NCBI GenBank assembly: GCA_020845705.1
Contig: JADLFH010000020.1
Span: 1-64,000, forward strand
DNA: 64,000 nucleotides
Reading direction: 5' to 3'
DNA from: Microthrixaceae bacterium
GTDB taxonomy: Bacteria; Actinomycetota; Acidimicrobiia; Acidimicrobiales; Microtrichaceae
The position numbers and the translations under genes are program-made. Below the pieces are notes generated by a model. It was not told the DNA's origin. It saw only the letters and a program-made list of their open reading frames with translations, and made no database searches. This document shows, in pieces, positions 24,917-34,686 of this stretch (positions are counted from its first letter, which is position 1; every line of letters starts with the position of its first letter).

Positions 24917-27900
24917 GTCGGCCGTTCGACCTGCGCGGACCCCTTCCGGTGGGACGACTCGCACTCGACGCGAGCGCGGGAACCGGCAAGACCTTCGCGC
25001 TTGCCGCCCTCGCGACCCGGTTCGTGGCGGAGCTCGACTACAAGGCGTCCGACCTGCTTGTGGTCACCTTCACCAGGGCGGCCACAGCCGAGTTGCGCGA
25101 ACGCATCCGGACCCGCTGGATGACTGCCGCCGCCCATCTGCTCGACGCCGGCGACGGAGCTCGCAGGCAGGACGAACGTCGCGACGAGATGGTCGAGCAC
25201 TTGGCGGCAGCAGGGCCCGCCGAAAGTCTCGCCCGGGGGCGGCGCCTGCGGAGAGCCGTGGTCGAGTTCGACTCGATGACGGTCGCCACGATCCATGGTT
25301 TCGCAGCGCAGGCACTGGGTGCGCTCGGCGCCACCGGCGGAGTCGGTACCGACGCCAAGCTCATCGACGACGTCGTGGCCGCCTCCAGCGAGGTGTGTGC
25401 CGATGTGTTGGCGGCTGCGTCCACGGGCGACGTCGCGACCTACGGAGAGCTGCCGAAGTACACGACGTTGGTCCAACGCACCCGCACTGCGCTCCACTCC
25501 CCGGATCTGGTAGTGGCGCCGGGCCCCGGGGAAGCGGGCGTGAGCCTCGCCGACCGGCGCTTCGTGGAGCTCGTCGAAGCATCCGTCGCCGAGCTCGCCC
25601 GACGCCGGAGATGTGCCGGCAACCTCAGCTTCGACGATCTACTCGTCGAGCTGCGCGACGCGCTCGGTGGCCCTCGGCGCGACACGGTGCTCGACGCGCT
25701 CCGCCGTCGGTACAAGGTGGTCTTGATCGACGAGTTCCAAGACACCGACCCCATTCAATGGTCGGTGTTCGAGGCGGTCTTCGCGGATGCGTTCAGCGAC
25801 ACGCCTCTGGTGCTCGTGGGCGATCCGAAGCAGTCCATCTACTCGTTTCGTGGCGCGGACGTACACACCTATCTGGGTGCCGTCGAGGCCCTCGAAGAAG
25901 GCCGGCGTGTCCACCTCGCCACCAACTGGCGATCCGACCAGCGGCTCTTGACGGCGTTGGAGACCCTCTTCGGCGGAGCCACCTTCGGTGAGGGCATCGA
26001 GTTCAGCCCTGTCGTCGCACCGCCGGAACATCAGGAAACGGCCATCCGTGCGGCCGGCACCGGAATCGAGCTGCCCGCAGTGTCGATCCGCCTTGCGCTG
26101 GATCCGTCCCTTCCGCTCACCCAGAACAAGAGGGCCTTCGACGTCGGTGGTGTGGAGCGGGCGATCTACGCGGATCTTGCCCAACAGATCCAGAACCTGC
26201 TCGAGGGCGCGACCATCCCCACCAGCGGCAACCCCGGCGAGTACCGGGCCGTGCGGCCCGACGACGTAGCGGTTCTCACCAAGACGCGGAACGAGGCGGC
26301 CGAGATCCAAGGGGCGCTGCTGGCACAAGGGGTTCCAGCCGTGCTCGCGAGGGGATCCTCCGTTCTCGAGTCGCCGGCGGCCGACCACTGGCGCTTGCTC
26401 CTCGAGGCGTTGGTGCGGCCTTCAGACACCCGCCGAGCCCGCGCCTTCGCGCTGTCGTGGTTCGGTCCGTGGGACGCGACGCGGCTCCAGGCCGCCACCG
26501 ACGCCGAGCTGGCTGAGATCCAATCGCAGCTCCACCGCTGGGCAGAGGCCCTGGCCACCTCGGGGGTGGCGGACTTCGTGGGGCGGGTGTGGTCGGAGAG
26601 TGGGGTCGCTCCACGCGTCCTCGCGCAACCCGGTGGGGAACGTGCGGTGACCGACCTCCAACACATCGGCGAGCTGCTCCAGCACGGCGTAGAGCTTCGT
26701 CATCCCAGCCCCGCGGCTTTGATCGAGGTGTTGGGCGTGGACCCCGTCGCAGAGGAGGAGGCGGAAACCGACGCGGACCTCGCGGCGCGGCGAGTCGAAT
26801 CCGACGCGCGCGCGGTGCAGGTGATGACTATCTGGGTGTCCAAGGGGCTCCAGTTTCCGATCGTCTGCGTACCGACCCTGTGGCGCGGAGCCAGACCCGG
26901 TGCGCGCATCTACCTCGACCCGAACACCGGGAGACGAACCTTCGACGTCCTCAACGCGAACAGCCATTGGCCCGACAAGGCGTCTGCCGAGCGACGCAAG
27001 GCGCTGGTCTCCGCCGAGTCGACCGGCGAGCAGCTGCGGCTGACCTACGTGGCGCTGACCCGGGCTCGACACCACACCATCATGTGGTGGACACGCGTCT
27101 CGAACAACGACTCGAGCCCGGTGTCGCGGCTGCTGTTCGCCCGGCGCCCGGACGGCACCATCTGCCCCGACGCCTGGCACGAGCCAAGGGTGAAGGTTCC
27201 CGAGGGACTACAGGGCGCACTCGAGACGTTGGAGTCGGTGTCGCGTCGTGGTGGCGGGACGATCGCGGTCGAGGCTGTCGGCCCGAGCGTCGCTCGGCCC
27301 CGCTGGGTCGATCCCGATCTCGCCTCCGTCCCCACAGATGTCGCCGCCGCGGAGTTGTCCCGGCTTCCCGACCGTCGAAGCCACCGCTGGTCGTTCACCG
27401 CGATCGCCGCCGGGCTCGATCACGGGTTGGGAGGAACCGATCCCACCGATCCCACCGATCCCTCCGAGGGCGACGCCGGCGCGTCCGACGAGTCGCTCCG
27501 GTCGCTCGGGTTCGTACCCGAGGGCGAAGCCTCACAACCGCATGATGTGGCCGGGTTCGGCGCTCTTCCCGCCGGTGCCGAGTTCGGCTCACTGGTCCAC
27601 GCAGTCCTCGAACAGCTCGACTTCACCGAAGGCGATGTCGCAGCCGTAGTTGGGAAACTCGCACGGTCTCTGCTGGGTCGCCACCCCGGCGCACTGAAGT
27701 TCTCCGAAGCGGATCGCCTTGGCGAAGCCGTCTCGGAGATGCTCGACACACCGTTGGGCGCTGCGTTCGAGGGTTTCCGTCTTCGTGATCTCCAACGGCG
27801 TGACCGTCTCGACGAGATGGCGTTCGATCTGCGTCTCGGCGACGGTGGGGCGGCCCCGAAGTTGGTCGAGGTTGCAGAGGTGGTGTCGGCGCACCTTCCA

Positions 27901-28380
27901 AGAGACGACCGGCTCCGACCCTGGGCCGAGGCGCTGGCGCGGGGCGAAGGTGGCCCTGAGCTGGCCGGACACCTGACGGGATCGGTCGACCTGGTATTTC
28001 GGCATCACGTCGATGGCGTCGCCAGGCATTTCGTCGTCGACTACAAGACCAACCGGCTCGACGGCTACCGGCACGACGAGATGGCCGCGGCGATGGCGTG
28101 GCACCACTATCCACTCCAGGCGCTGCTGTACCAGGTGGCGCTGCACCGCTATCTGCGTTGGCGTGTTCCCCACTACGACCCCGCCGTCCAGCTAGGTGGT
28201 GTCGCCTACCTGTTCGTCCGTGGCATGGTCGGCGACGAGACACCCTGCTACGGCGACGAGGTCGAAGGCGTGTTCCACTGGCGGGTGCCTGCTCGGCTCG
28301 TAGTCGAGTTGAGCGACCTGTTGGGTGGTCTGCGACCGAGGTCGGGGACCTCGCAGCTCGGCATGGAGCTCGAACCGTGA
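24913..28380 (+). CDS. recB: Exodeoxyribonuclease V subunit beta (RecB helicase-nuclease)
   Basis: A 1155-residue 3'-5' UvrD-type helicase and nuclease. Walker A is ASAGTGKT (Lys26). Motif II is VVLIDEFQDTDPIQW, followed by LVGDPKQSIYSFRGAD (motif III), TIWVSKGLQFPIVCVP (motif V) and LRLTYVALTRARH (motif VI). The C-terminal RecB nuclease domain shows FGSLVHAVLEQLD, GSVDLVFRHH and FVVDYKTNRL, the metal-binding Asp and DYK triad, so both activities look intact. It starts at GTG 24913 inside the recC stop and ends at TGA 28378-28380, overlapping the recD GTG. Near residue 840 there is a 9-bp repeat encoding PTDPTDPS. Confidence 0.95.
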   Translation: MSRPFDLRGPLPVGRLALDASAGTGKTFALAALATRFVAELDYKASDLLVVTFTRAATAELRERIRTRWMTAAAHLLDAGDGARRQDERRDEMVEHLAAAGPAESLARGRRLRRAVVEFDSMTVATIHGFAAQALGALGATGGVGTDAKLIDDVVAASSEVCADVLAAASTGDVATYGELPKYTTLVQRTRTALHSPDLVVAPGPGEAGVSLADRRFVELVEASVAELARRRRCAGNLSFDDLLVELRDALGGPRRDTVLDALRRRYKVVLIDEFQDTDPIQWSVFEAVFADAFSDTPLVLVGDPKQSIYSFRGADVHTYLGAVEALEEGRRVHLATNWRSDQRLLTALETLFGGATFGEGIEFSPVVAPPEHQETAIRAAGTGIELPAVSIRLALDPSLPLTQNKRAFDVGGVERAIYADLAQQIQNLLEGATIPTSGNPGEYRAVRPDDVAVLTKTRNEAAEIQGALLAQGVPAVLARGSSVLESPAADHWRLLLEALVRPSDTRRARAFALSWFGPWDATRLQAATDAELAEIQSQLHRWAEALATSGVADFVGRVWSESGVAPRVLAQPGGERAVTDLQHIGELLQHGVELRHPSPAALIEVLGVDPVAEEEAETDADLAARRVESDARAVQVMTIWVSKGLQFPIVCVPTLWRGARPGARIYLDPNTGRRTFDVLNANSHWPDKASAERRKALVSAESTGEQLRLTYVALTRARHHTIMWWTRVSNNDSSPVSRLLFARRPDGTICPDAWHEPRVKVPEGLQGALETLESVSRRGGGTIAVEAVGPSVARPRWVDPDLASVPTDVAAAELSRLPDRRSHRWSFTAIAAGLDHGLGGTDPTDPTDPSEGDAGASDESLRSLGFVPEGEASQPHDVAGFGALPAGAEFGSLVHAVLEQLDFTEGDVAAVVGKLARSLLGRHPGALKFSEADRLGEAVSEMLDTPLGAAFEGFRLRDLQRRDRLDEMAFDLRLGDGGAAPKLVEVAEVVSAHLPRDDRLRPWAEALARGEGGPELAGHLTGSVDLVFRHHVDGVARHFVVDYKTNRLDGYRHDEMAAAMAWHHYPLQALLYQVALHRYLRWRVPHYDPAVQLGGVAYLFVRGMVGDETPCYGDEVEGVFHWRVPARLVVELSDLLGGLRPRSGTSQLGMELEP

Positions 28381-30251
28381 GCTCGGGTGTCCCCTCCTCC
28401 GTCGGGGCGCTAGGCCCGTTCGTGGCCGCGGGCGTGTTCGAGCCGTCAGAGGTCCATCTCGCCGAGGTCATCGACAGACTCGTCGGCGGTTGCAGCTCCG
28501 AGGTCCAGCTTGGCGTCGCCCTCGCTGCGAGGGCGACGCGGCTGGGCCATGTGTGCGCCGAGTTGGCCGAGCCGCAGGATCTGGTGGAGGGGGAGTGGCC
28601 CGGAGGACCCGAGCCCGCACTCGAAAGCACCCTGCCGGCACTCCATTGGCCCGAGCGTGGCTCGTGGGTGGCGGCGGTCGCCGCGGCGGCCGATGTGGTC
28701 GCGCGGGCTGATCTGGACGACAGGGAACCGCAGCGGCTTCCGCTGCGTCCATTGGTCTGGGACGGCCGCCACCTCTACCTCCACCGTTACTGGTGTCACC
28801 AGCGGCGGGTTGCCGATGCGCTCAGCGAACGCGCCGGCAACCCCGTCCCGGCCGGCGAACAACATTTCGACACCCACATGGCCACGGTGCTCGACGCCTT
28901 GTTCGGACCGGTCGAATCGGGCGAGGTCGACCTTCAACGCAAGGCGGCCGCCATCGCGCTCCAACGTCGCCTGGCGATCGTCGCGGGCGGGCCCGGCACC
29001 GGCAAGACCCGGACCATCGCCAGGTTGGCCGCCGCGTTGGGGCTGAGGGCGCAACATGCCGGCGTTGCACCCCCACGGGTGGCACTGGCGGCCCCCACGG
29101 GCAAGGCGGCCGCGAGGATGGGCGAGGCGATCGGTGTCGAACTCGACGCGGCGCTGGGCGAAGGTGTCATCGGTGCGTCGATCTCGGGGTGGCTGGGCGA
29201 GCTGGTCCCGTCCACGATCCACCGTCTCATCGGGGCTGCACCGGGCAGAACGGCTCGCTTCGGCCCCAAACGACACCTGCCTTACGACTGGGTCATCGTG
29301 GACGAGGTCTCCATGGTGTCGCTCCCGCTCATGAGGTACCTGCTCGACGCGATCAGTCCCTCCGCAGGCCTCGTCCTGGTCGGGGATCCAGATCAGCTCG
29401 TCAGCGTCGAAGTCGGGACGGTGATGTCCGACATAGTCGGTCCCACACGGTTCGGCTCCGAAGCCACCGGGCCACTCGAGGGGCTGGTCACGGTCCTGAG
29501 CAGGCCGCGCCGCTTCGGGGCGGCGTCGCCGGTGGCGCTTCTCGCGGAGGCAGTTCGCCGCGGCGACCTCGACGCTGTGCTCGACGCGTTCGCCGGCCAC
29601 GCCGAGTTGCGGCTGATATCGCCGCTGGACGCTGCGGCGCTCGCCGAGCTCGAAGCCGAGATCGCAGACGGAGCGAGGCGGGTGGTGCAGGCTGCGGGAG
29701 GGGACCGCGGCGACGAAGGTCAGGCGGCGCTCGATGCCCTGGGAGCAGTGTCGGTGCTGGCTGCACATCGTGTCGGTCCCTCCAGCGTTGGCGACTGGAT
29801 CCAACGCGTGGAGTCCTCGCTGCGGTCTCGCGGTGAGATCGACCGCGACTGGTACGTAGGTCGGCCGGTCATCGCCACCGCGAACGATCCGCTCACCGGT
29901 GTCTCCAACGGCGACATCGGTGTGGTGGTGGCAGACGGCGGTGTGGGAGGGCTCAGGTCTGTAGCGATGCGCGCGGCCGGCGGGCCACGACAGATCCCGG
30001 TGAGCCGCCTCGATCGAGTCGAAACCGCCTGGGCCACCACCATCCACAAGAGCCAGGGCTCTGAGGTGCTCCACGCGGTCGTGTCACTGCCCACCCGTCC
30101 ATCTCCGGTCACAAGTCGGGAGCTGCTGTACACGGCAGTCACGCGGGCACGCGAGCGGGTCACCGTGGTCGCCGGTCCCGAAGTGCTCGCCGAGGCGGTA
30201 GCCAGGCCGGTGCAGCGGGCGTCGGGGCTCGGGGATCTGCTCTGGCACTAG
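28377..30251 (+). CDS. recD: Exodeoxyribonuclease V subunit alpha (RecD helicase)
   Basis: A 624-residue superfamily-1B 5'-3' helicase. Walker A is AGGPGTGKTRT (Lys210), Walker B is VIVDEVSMVSLPLM, motif III is LVGDPDQLVSVE, and the late motifs are TTIHKSQGSEVLHAVV and LLYTAVTRARERV. The N-terminal RecD domain (LAARATRLGHVCAELA) is also present. GTG 28377 overlaps the recB stop by four bases, which selects it over a longer frame beginning at 28098. RecD completes the heterotrimer. After its stop there are 46 bases with a separate promoter for the next nuclease pair. Confidence 0.95.
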   Translation: MSSGVPSSVGALGPFVAAGVFEPSEVHLAEVIDRLVGGCSSEVQLGVALAARATRLGHVCAELAEPQDLVEGEWPGGPEPALESTLPALHWPERGSWVAAVAAAADVVARADLDDREPQRLPLRPLVWDGRHLYLHRYWCHQRRVADALSERAGNPVPAGEQHFDTHMATVLDALFGPVESGEVDLQRKAAAIALQRRLAIVAGGPGTGKTRTIARLAAALGLRAQHAGVAPPRVALAAPTGKAAARMGEAIGVELDAALGEGVIGASISGWLGELVPSTIHRLIGAAPGRTARFGPKRHLPYDWVIVDEVSMVSLPLMRYLLDAISPSAGLVLVGDPDQLVSVEVGTVMSDIVGPTRFGSEATGPLEGLVTVLSRPRRFGAASPVALLAEAVRRGDLDAVLDAFAGHAELRLISPLDAAALAELEAEIADGARRVVQAAGGDRGDEGQAALDALGAVSVLAAHRVGPSSVGDWIQRVESSLRSRGEIDRDWYVGRPVIATANDPLTGVSNGDIGVVVADGGVGGLRSVAMRAAGGPRQIPVSRLDRVETAWATTIHKSQGSEVLHAVVSLPTRPSPVTSRELLYTAVTRARERVTVVAGPEVLAEAVARPVQRASGLGDLLWH

Positions 30252-30283
30252 CCGGGATCCCCTTGGCTGTCACACCCCCTCGA

Positions 30284-30289
30284 TACGGT
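30284..30289 (+). promoter_or_regulatory. Leaderless -10 box (TACGGT) of the SbcD-like gene
   Basis: TACGGT lies 8 bases before GTG 30298, in the only non-overlapping junction of the repair gene row. Confidence 0.55.
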
Positions 30290-30297
30290 CTGTTCTC

Positions 30298-31434
30298 GTG
30301 GTCCGATTCATCCACACCTCCGACTGGCAGCTCGGAATGACCCGCCACTTCCTGGGTCCTGAAGCGCAGGCCCGCTTCAGCGCCGCACGGGTCGAGGCCG
30401 TGCGCGGCATCGGTCGCCTCGCAGTGTCAGAGCGGTGTGGGTTCGTCGTGGTTGCCGGCGACGTGTTCGACTCGAACCATCTCGAACGTCAGGTGGTGGT
30501 CCGCGCGCTGGAGGCCATGGCAGCCACGCCCGAGGTCACCTTCTACCTGTTGCCCGGGAACCATGATCCTCTCGACGCCGCCTCTGTGTTCCGCTCGCGG
30601 ACCTTTCTCGATCATGTTGCGGAAAACGTGGTGGTCCTCGACTCGAACGAGGTCGTCCAAGCCGGAGAAGGCGTCGAGTTGATCGCGGCACCGTGGACCT
30701 CGAAGCGTCCTCTTGCAGATCCAGTGGCCAACGCCTCCCAAGGTGTGCCGGCTCCCGGTCCCGCCACGCAACGCATCCTGGTCGGACACGGCGCCGTCGA
30801 TCTGTTGTCGCCCAGCACGTCGGATCCCGCGCTGATCTCGGTGAGCGCGCTCGAAGCCCAACTCGCGGAAGGGGCGCTGCACTTCGTGGCCCTCGGCGAC
30901 CGACACTCCACAACCGACATCGGTGACACCGGTCGCATCTGGTACTCGGGTACCCCCGAGCCCACCGACCATCAGGAGAACGACCCGGCGAACGTACTCG
31001 TCGTCACCCTCGACGGCGCCGCAGCCGAGGTTGTTCCGCATCGTGTCGGCACATGGAGCTTCCTCCGTCTCGCCTACGACCTCACCGGCATCGAAGACGT
31101 AGAGCGTCTCGCACAGGATCTCGACTCCAGCCCCGAAAAGATGAACTCGGTAGTGCGGCTTTCCCTGGTGGGCCAGCTCAACCTGGCCGAACACGCCAAC
31201 TTGCAGGCAGTCCTCGACCACCACACCGACCTGTTGGCCTCACTCCAGGTGTGGGCCCCCAGCAGCGACCTCGTTGTCCTCCCCGACGACGAGGACTTCG
31301 CCCAACTTCCGTTGGCGGGCTTCGCACGTGAGGCGCTCGCCGACCTTCGCACGGAACTCACCGATCCCGCCACGGCCGATGTCGCGCGCGACTCGCTGGG
31401 GCTGTTGTACCGGCTCGTGGGAGCGGCGTCATGA
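30298..31434 (+). CDS. SbcD/YhaO-like DNA repair metallo-exonuclease
   Basis: A 378-residue calcineurin-type phosphoesterase. Metal motifs are HTSDWQLGM, VVVAGDVFDSNHLE, LLPGNHDPLD, LVGHGAVDLL and FVALGDRHSTTDIG. The last is slightly unusual (GDRHS instead of GHTH/GHIH). The C-terminal part (LRLAYDLTGIEDVERLAQDLD) is a capping domain like that of SbcD/Mre11. Its partner would be the SMC-like ATPase encoded next, with which it overlaps by ATGA (31431-31434). Together they resemble the actinobacterial Mre11/Rad50-like pair. GTG 30298 starts the standard N-terminus MVRFIHTSD. Confidence 0.9.
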   Translation: MVRFIHTSDWQLGMTRHFLGPEAQARFSAARVEAVRGIGRLAVSERCGFVVVAGDVFDSNHLERQVVVRALEAMAATPEVTFYLLPGNHDPLDAASVFRSRTFLDHVAENVVVLDSNEVVQAGEGVELIAAPWTSKRPLADPVANASQGVPAPGPATQRILVGHGAVDLLSPSTSDPALISVSALEAQLAEGALHFVALGDRHSTTDIGDTGRIWYSGTPEPTDHQENDPANVLVVTLDGAAAEVVPHRVGTWSFLRLAYDLTGIEDVERLAQDLDSSPEKMNSVVRLSLVGQLNLAEHANLQAVLDHHTDLLASLQVWAPSSDLVVLPDDEDFAQLPLAGFAREALADLRTELTDPATADVARDSLGLLYRLVGAAS

Positions 31435-34073
31435 GGCTGCACCGCATCTCGTTGCGCAACTACCGGGGTGTCGAGGAATCCGATGTCCAGTTCGCCGAGA
31501 CAGGTGTCACCATCGTCGAAGGGCGCAACGAAGTCGGCAAGTCCTCGCTGGCAGAGGCGCTCGACCTTCTCCTGTCGGTGCCGGATTCGTCAAAGAGCTC
31601 GCGGGTGCGCTCCATCCAACCTGTGCATCGAGATGTCGGCCCCGAGGTCGAGGTGGAGCTCAGCACCGGGCCCTACCGCCTCGTCTACTCCAAACGATGG
31701 GCGAAACGGCCCGAGACGCGCCTTGAAGTGCTCGCTCCCCGGCATCAGCAGCTCACCGGACGCGAGGCGCACGAACGCGTCGAGGAGATCCTTTCCGAGA
31801 CCCTCGACGCAGAGCTGTTCGCGGCGCTTCGGCTCTCCCAAGGTGGGGAGCTGTCTGCCCCCGGCTTCGATGTCTCGTCCTTGAGCAGGGCGCTCGACGT
31901 GGCGTCAGCCGATGACCGTGCAGGGGATCGGGAGGATGCCCTGTGGGATCGGATTCGTGTCGAGCGTGACCGTTACTGGACTGCCACTGGTCAACCGCGG
32001 GGTGAGCGTAACGAGCTGGCGCGGGCGGTGGCCTCCAGCATGCAGATCGTCGAGGAGCGCCGGGCCGCAATCGAGCGCGCTGAGGCCGACGTGTCCGAGG
32101 TCGCGAGCCTCGATCGCGAGCTGGCCTCCATCGCCAAGCAGCTCGGCGATCAGCGGAGCCACGTCTCAGGCCTGGAGTTGCAGGCCAGCGGCATCGACGA
32201 GCTCCGCCACGAGCTCGACCGTCTGCTCGCACATGAGCAAGCAGCCGAAGCCGACGCTCACAGATGGAACGCCGCGGCCACGCGCCGTGCCGAACTGGTC
32301 GACGACGCCCGGCGTGCCCGCGACGGCCTTCACAAATGCGAGGCCGAGGCCCTCGGTTGCGAACCTGCCCGAGTGACGGCCGCCCGACGGCTCGACGCGG
32401 CACGGGCCGCCGCCGAGGAGTCACAACAGCAGTGGGCTGCCGCCGAGGCAGCGCACCAACTCGCTGCGGCCGACTGCGATTTCCGCCGGCGGGAGATCGA
32501 GATCGACCAGCTGACCGAACGCCGAGACCGTGTGATCGAGGCCCGGGAGCGACTGGCGACAGCCGAGGCCGGCCTTGCCCACAGTGCTGTCGACGACGAG
32601 GTCGTCGCCGAGATCGAGGCGGCGCATATCGCGGTGGTGCGTGCCGAAGCGGTCGCGGCCACCGGTGCCGCGATCGTCGAGATCGAGGCCACGGCCGCGT
32701 TCGCATTGGAGGTCGACGGCGACTCTTCAACGCTCGAGCAGGGCTCCACGTCGGAGCATCGAGTGGGCGACCGGATGGTGCTGCGGTTGGGCGATCTCGC
32801 CACGGTCCGTGTGTCAGCCGGTGAGGAGTCGCGCCTGCTAGCGGGGCGTCTCGACGACGCACGGGCCGAGCTTCAGCGTCGCTGCGAAGCGGCAGGTGTC
32901 GACGGCCTCGCGGCCGCGAGGCGGGTGGCATCGGAGCGTGTCCAAGCTGAACGTGAGAGAGCAGAGGCCCTTGCGGCGATCGACCGCGACCTAAGGGATC
33001 TCACTTTGGAGGAGCTCTCGGCGAAGGTCGACCGCTTGATCGAACGAGTGGCGGCCTACCGTGCCGCCCGTGGCGATCTCCCGCCTCTCCCAGCGGACCT
33101 CGACCGGGCCCAGGCCGAGCTAGGGACCGCAGAGCGACGCCTCGACGGCCTGGGAGCAAGCGCGGAGCGCGCCGATGCGGCACTCAGGAGTGCCGTCGAG
33201 GCGCAGCACGACGCTGCGACCGCCGACGCGAGCACGGCGATCCTGCTCGACCACGCGCGCGCCGGGGTCGAGCGCGCCGAGGCTGCCCTTCTCGCTGCGC
33301 GGGAGGAGTGCGCCGACGAGCAGTTGGATGCGCACAGGCGTGAGGCGGTCGAGCGGAAGGGAGTGGCCGCCGCCGCGGTGGTGGGTGTGCGAGCCGAACT
33401 TCAGGCGGCGGACGCGGATTCCATGGATGTGAGACTGAAGAACGCCCGCGAGGCGCTCATACGAGCGGAGGCGAGCCATGCCGAACGGACCGAGCGACGC
33501 ATTGCGGTGCTCTCCCGGCTCGAGTTCGCGACCGAGCAGGGCCTCGGCCAGCTCGTAGCCGAGGCAGAAGCGGAGCTGGCTCGCCTGGAACGCGCCCACG
33601 CGCAGATAGAGACGCGGGCGCACGCAGCGCTGCACCTCCACGACACTTTTGCCGCCCGCCGAGACCAGGCCCGTGACCGTTACGCGACTCCGTTCCGTTC
33701 GCGGATCGACGAGTTGGGTCGCATCGTCTACGACGTCGGTTTCGCAGTGGAGCTCGACGACGAACTGCGAGTGGCCCGCCGGCGCCTCGGGGGCGTCACC
33801 GTGGAGTTCGACGATCTGAGCACCGGAGCCAAGGAGCAACTCGGGATCCTCTCTCGTCTGGCCTGCGCCATGATCGTCTCGGCCGACGGCGGCGCTCCCG
33901 TCATCTTCGACGACGCCTTGGGATGGACCGACGCCGAGCGACTCGAGCGAATGGGCGCCGCGATCGCGGTGGCGGCTCGCACCTGCCAGGTCATAGTGAT
34001 GACCAGCACCCCGAGCCGCTATTCCACCATCGGCTCCGCGAAGGTCGTTTCCCTCACCCGCCGGGATCTGTGA
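31431..34073 (+). CDS. SbcC/YhaN-like SMC-type ATPase
   Basis: An 880-residue ABC-type ATPase with long coiled coils. Walker A is GRNEVGKSS (Lys37), with Gln in the LSQGGEL segment. The middle (about residues 180-730) is Ala/Glu/Arg heptad-rich coiled coil. The C-terminal lobe has the ABC signature region DLSTGAKEQLGILSRLAC and Walker B VIFDDALGWTD. There is no obvious CxxC zinc hook, so it is closer to YhaN than to classic SbcC. It is coupled to the exonuclease gene by an ATGA overlap, which supports a nuclease-ATPase complex acting on DNA ends after RecBCD. It ends 20 bp inside the convergent engB gene. Confidence 0.9.
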   Translation: MRLHRISLRNYRGVEESDVQFAETGVTIVEGRNEVGKSSLAEALDLLLSVPDSSKSSRVRSIQPVHRDVGPEVEVELSTGPYRLVYSKRWAKRPETRLEVLAPRHQQLTGREAHERVEEILSETLDAELFAALRLSQGGELSAPGFDVSSLSRALDVASADDRAGDREDALWDRIRVERDRYWTATGQPRGERNELARAVASSMQIVEERRAAIERAEADVSEVASLDRELASIAKQLGDQRSHVSGLELQASGIDELRHELDRLLAHEQAAEADAHRWNAAATRRAELVDDARRARDGLHKCEAEALGCEPARVTAARRLDAARAAAEESQQQWAAAEAAHQLAAADCDFRRREIEIDQLTERRDRVIEARERLATAEAGLAHSAVDDEVVAEIEAAHIAVVRAEAVAATGAAIVEIEATAAFALEVDGDSSTLEQGSTSEHRVGDRMVLRLGDLATVRVSAGEESRLLAGRLDDARAELQRRCEAAGVDGLAAARRVASERVQAERERAEALAAIDRDLRDLTLEELSAKVDRLIERVAAYRAARGDLPPLPADLDRAQAELGTAERRLDGLGASAERADAALRSAVEAQHDAATADASTAILLDHARAGVERAEAALLAAREECADEQLDAHRREAVERKGVAAAAVVGVRAELQAADADSMDVRLKNAREALIRAEASHAERTERRIAVLSRLEFATEQGLGQLVAEAEAELARLERAHAQIETRAHAALHLHDTFAARRDQARDRYATPFRSRIDELGRIVYDVGFAVELDDELRVARRRLGGVTVEFDDLSTGAKEQLGILSRLACAMIVSADGGAPVIFDDALGWTDAERLERMGAAIAVAARTCQVIVMTSTPSRYSTIGSAKVVSLTRRDL

Positions 34074-34659
34074 GCCACGCTCGGATCCGCCCGCGAAGCT
34101 CCACGATGTTCACCTGCTTCGAGGCGCTGACCCACAACACGTCCCCGACGGCCAAACCGCAGCCCTCGGCCAGTTCACGACGGCGCTTGTCGCGCTTCGC
34201 GGGCCGCACCTTGTCGTGTTTGGTGGCCACCACTCGAAACGCGAGATCGTTGGCCTCCAGCCACTCCAAAGTGGTCACGTCGAGGGGCGTGGGCCCGACC
34301 TCGGCGTCCACCAGCACCAGCACCACCCGCAGGCCTTCGCGGCCCAACAGGTAGCCCTCGATCATCGGTGCCCACGTTGCCCTCACCTGTTTGGGGGCGT
34401 TCGCGAACCCGTAGCCCGGGAGGTCCATCAACGTCGTGCCGCCGCCCGCGTCGAAGAGGTTCAGCAGTTGCGTGCGTCCAGGGGTCTTGGACACCTTCGC
34501 GAGCTGGTTCCGGTTTGCCAAGGCGTTGATGAGCGACGACTTTCCGACGTTGGAGCGACCGACGACCGCCAGCTCCGCGTTGGTCGGAGGGAGATCGCCT
34601 ACTCGCCTGGCCGACATGACGAAGCGGAGCGGGAGAGGGGGAGCAGCGGCCACTGTCAC
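34054..34659 (-). CDS. engB: Ribosome-assembly GTPase EngB (YsxC/YihA)
   Basis: A 201-residue TRAFAC GTPase for large-subunit assembly. G1 is GRSNVGKS (Lys40), G2 is TPGRTQ, G3 is LMDLPGYGFA, G4 is ATKHDKV and G5 is VSASK. The N-terminal LRFVMSARRVGDLPP corresponds to the conserved F..SA....LP lead-in, so the start must lie upstream of the internal ATG 34617. GTG 34659 (or GTG 34653) fits, with TAGCGG 8 bases upstream. Its 3' end overlaps the convergent SbcC-like gene by 20 bp. It is a housekeeping gene with no operon partner visible. Confidence 0.92.
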   Translation of the reverse strand: MTVAAAPPLPLRFVMSARRVGDLPPTNAELAVVGRSNVGKSSLINALANRNQLAKVSKTPGRTQLLNLFDAGGGTTLMDLPGYGFANAPKQVRATWAPMIEGYLLGREGLRVVLVLVDAEVGPTPLDVTTLEWLEANDLAFRVVATKHDKVRPAKRDKRRRELAEGCGLAVGDVLWVSASKQVNIVELRGRIRAWLTDPGG

Positions 34660-34686
34660 GAGTCTGCCCGCTACGGTGCCCACCGG

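Noticed and set aside
28446-30074. A 542-codon minus-strand open frame in recD
   Set aside because: It is antisense to RecD, which has all helicase motifs.
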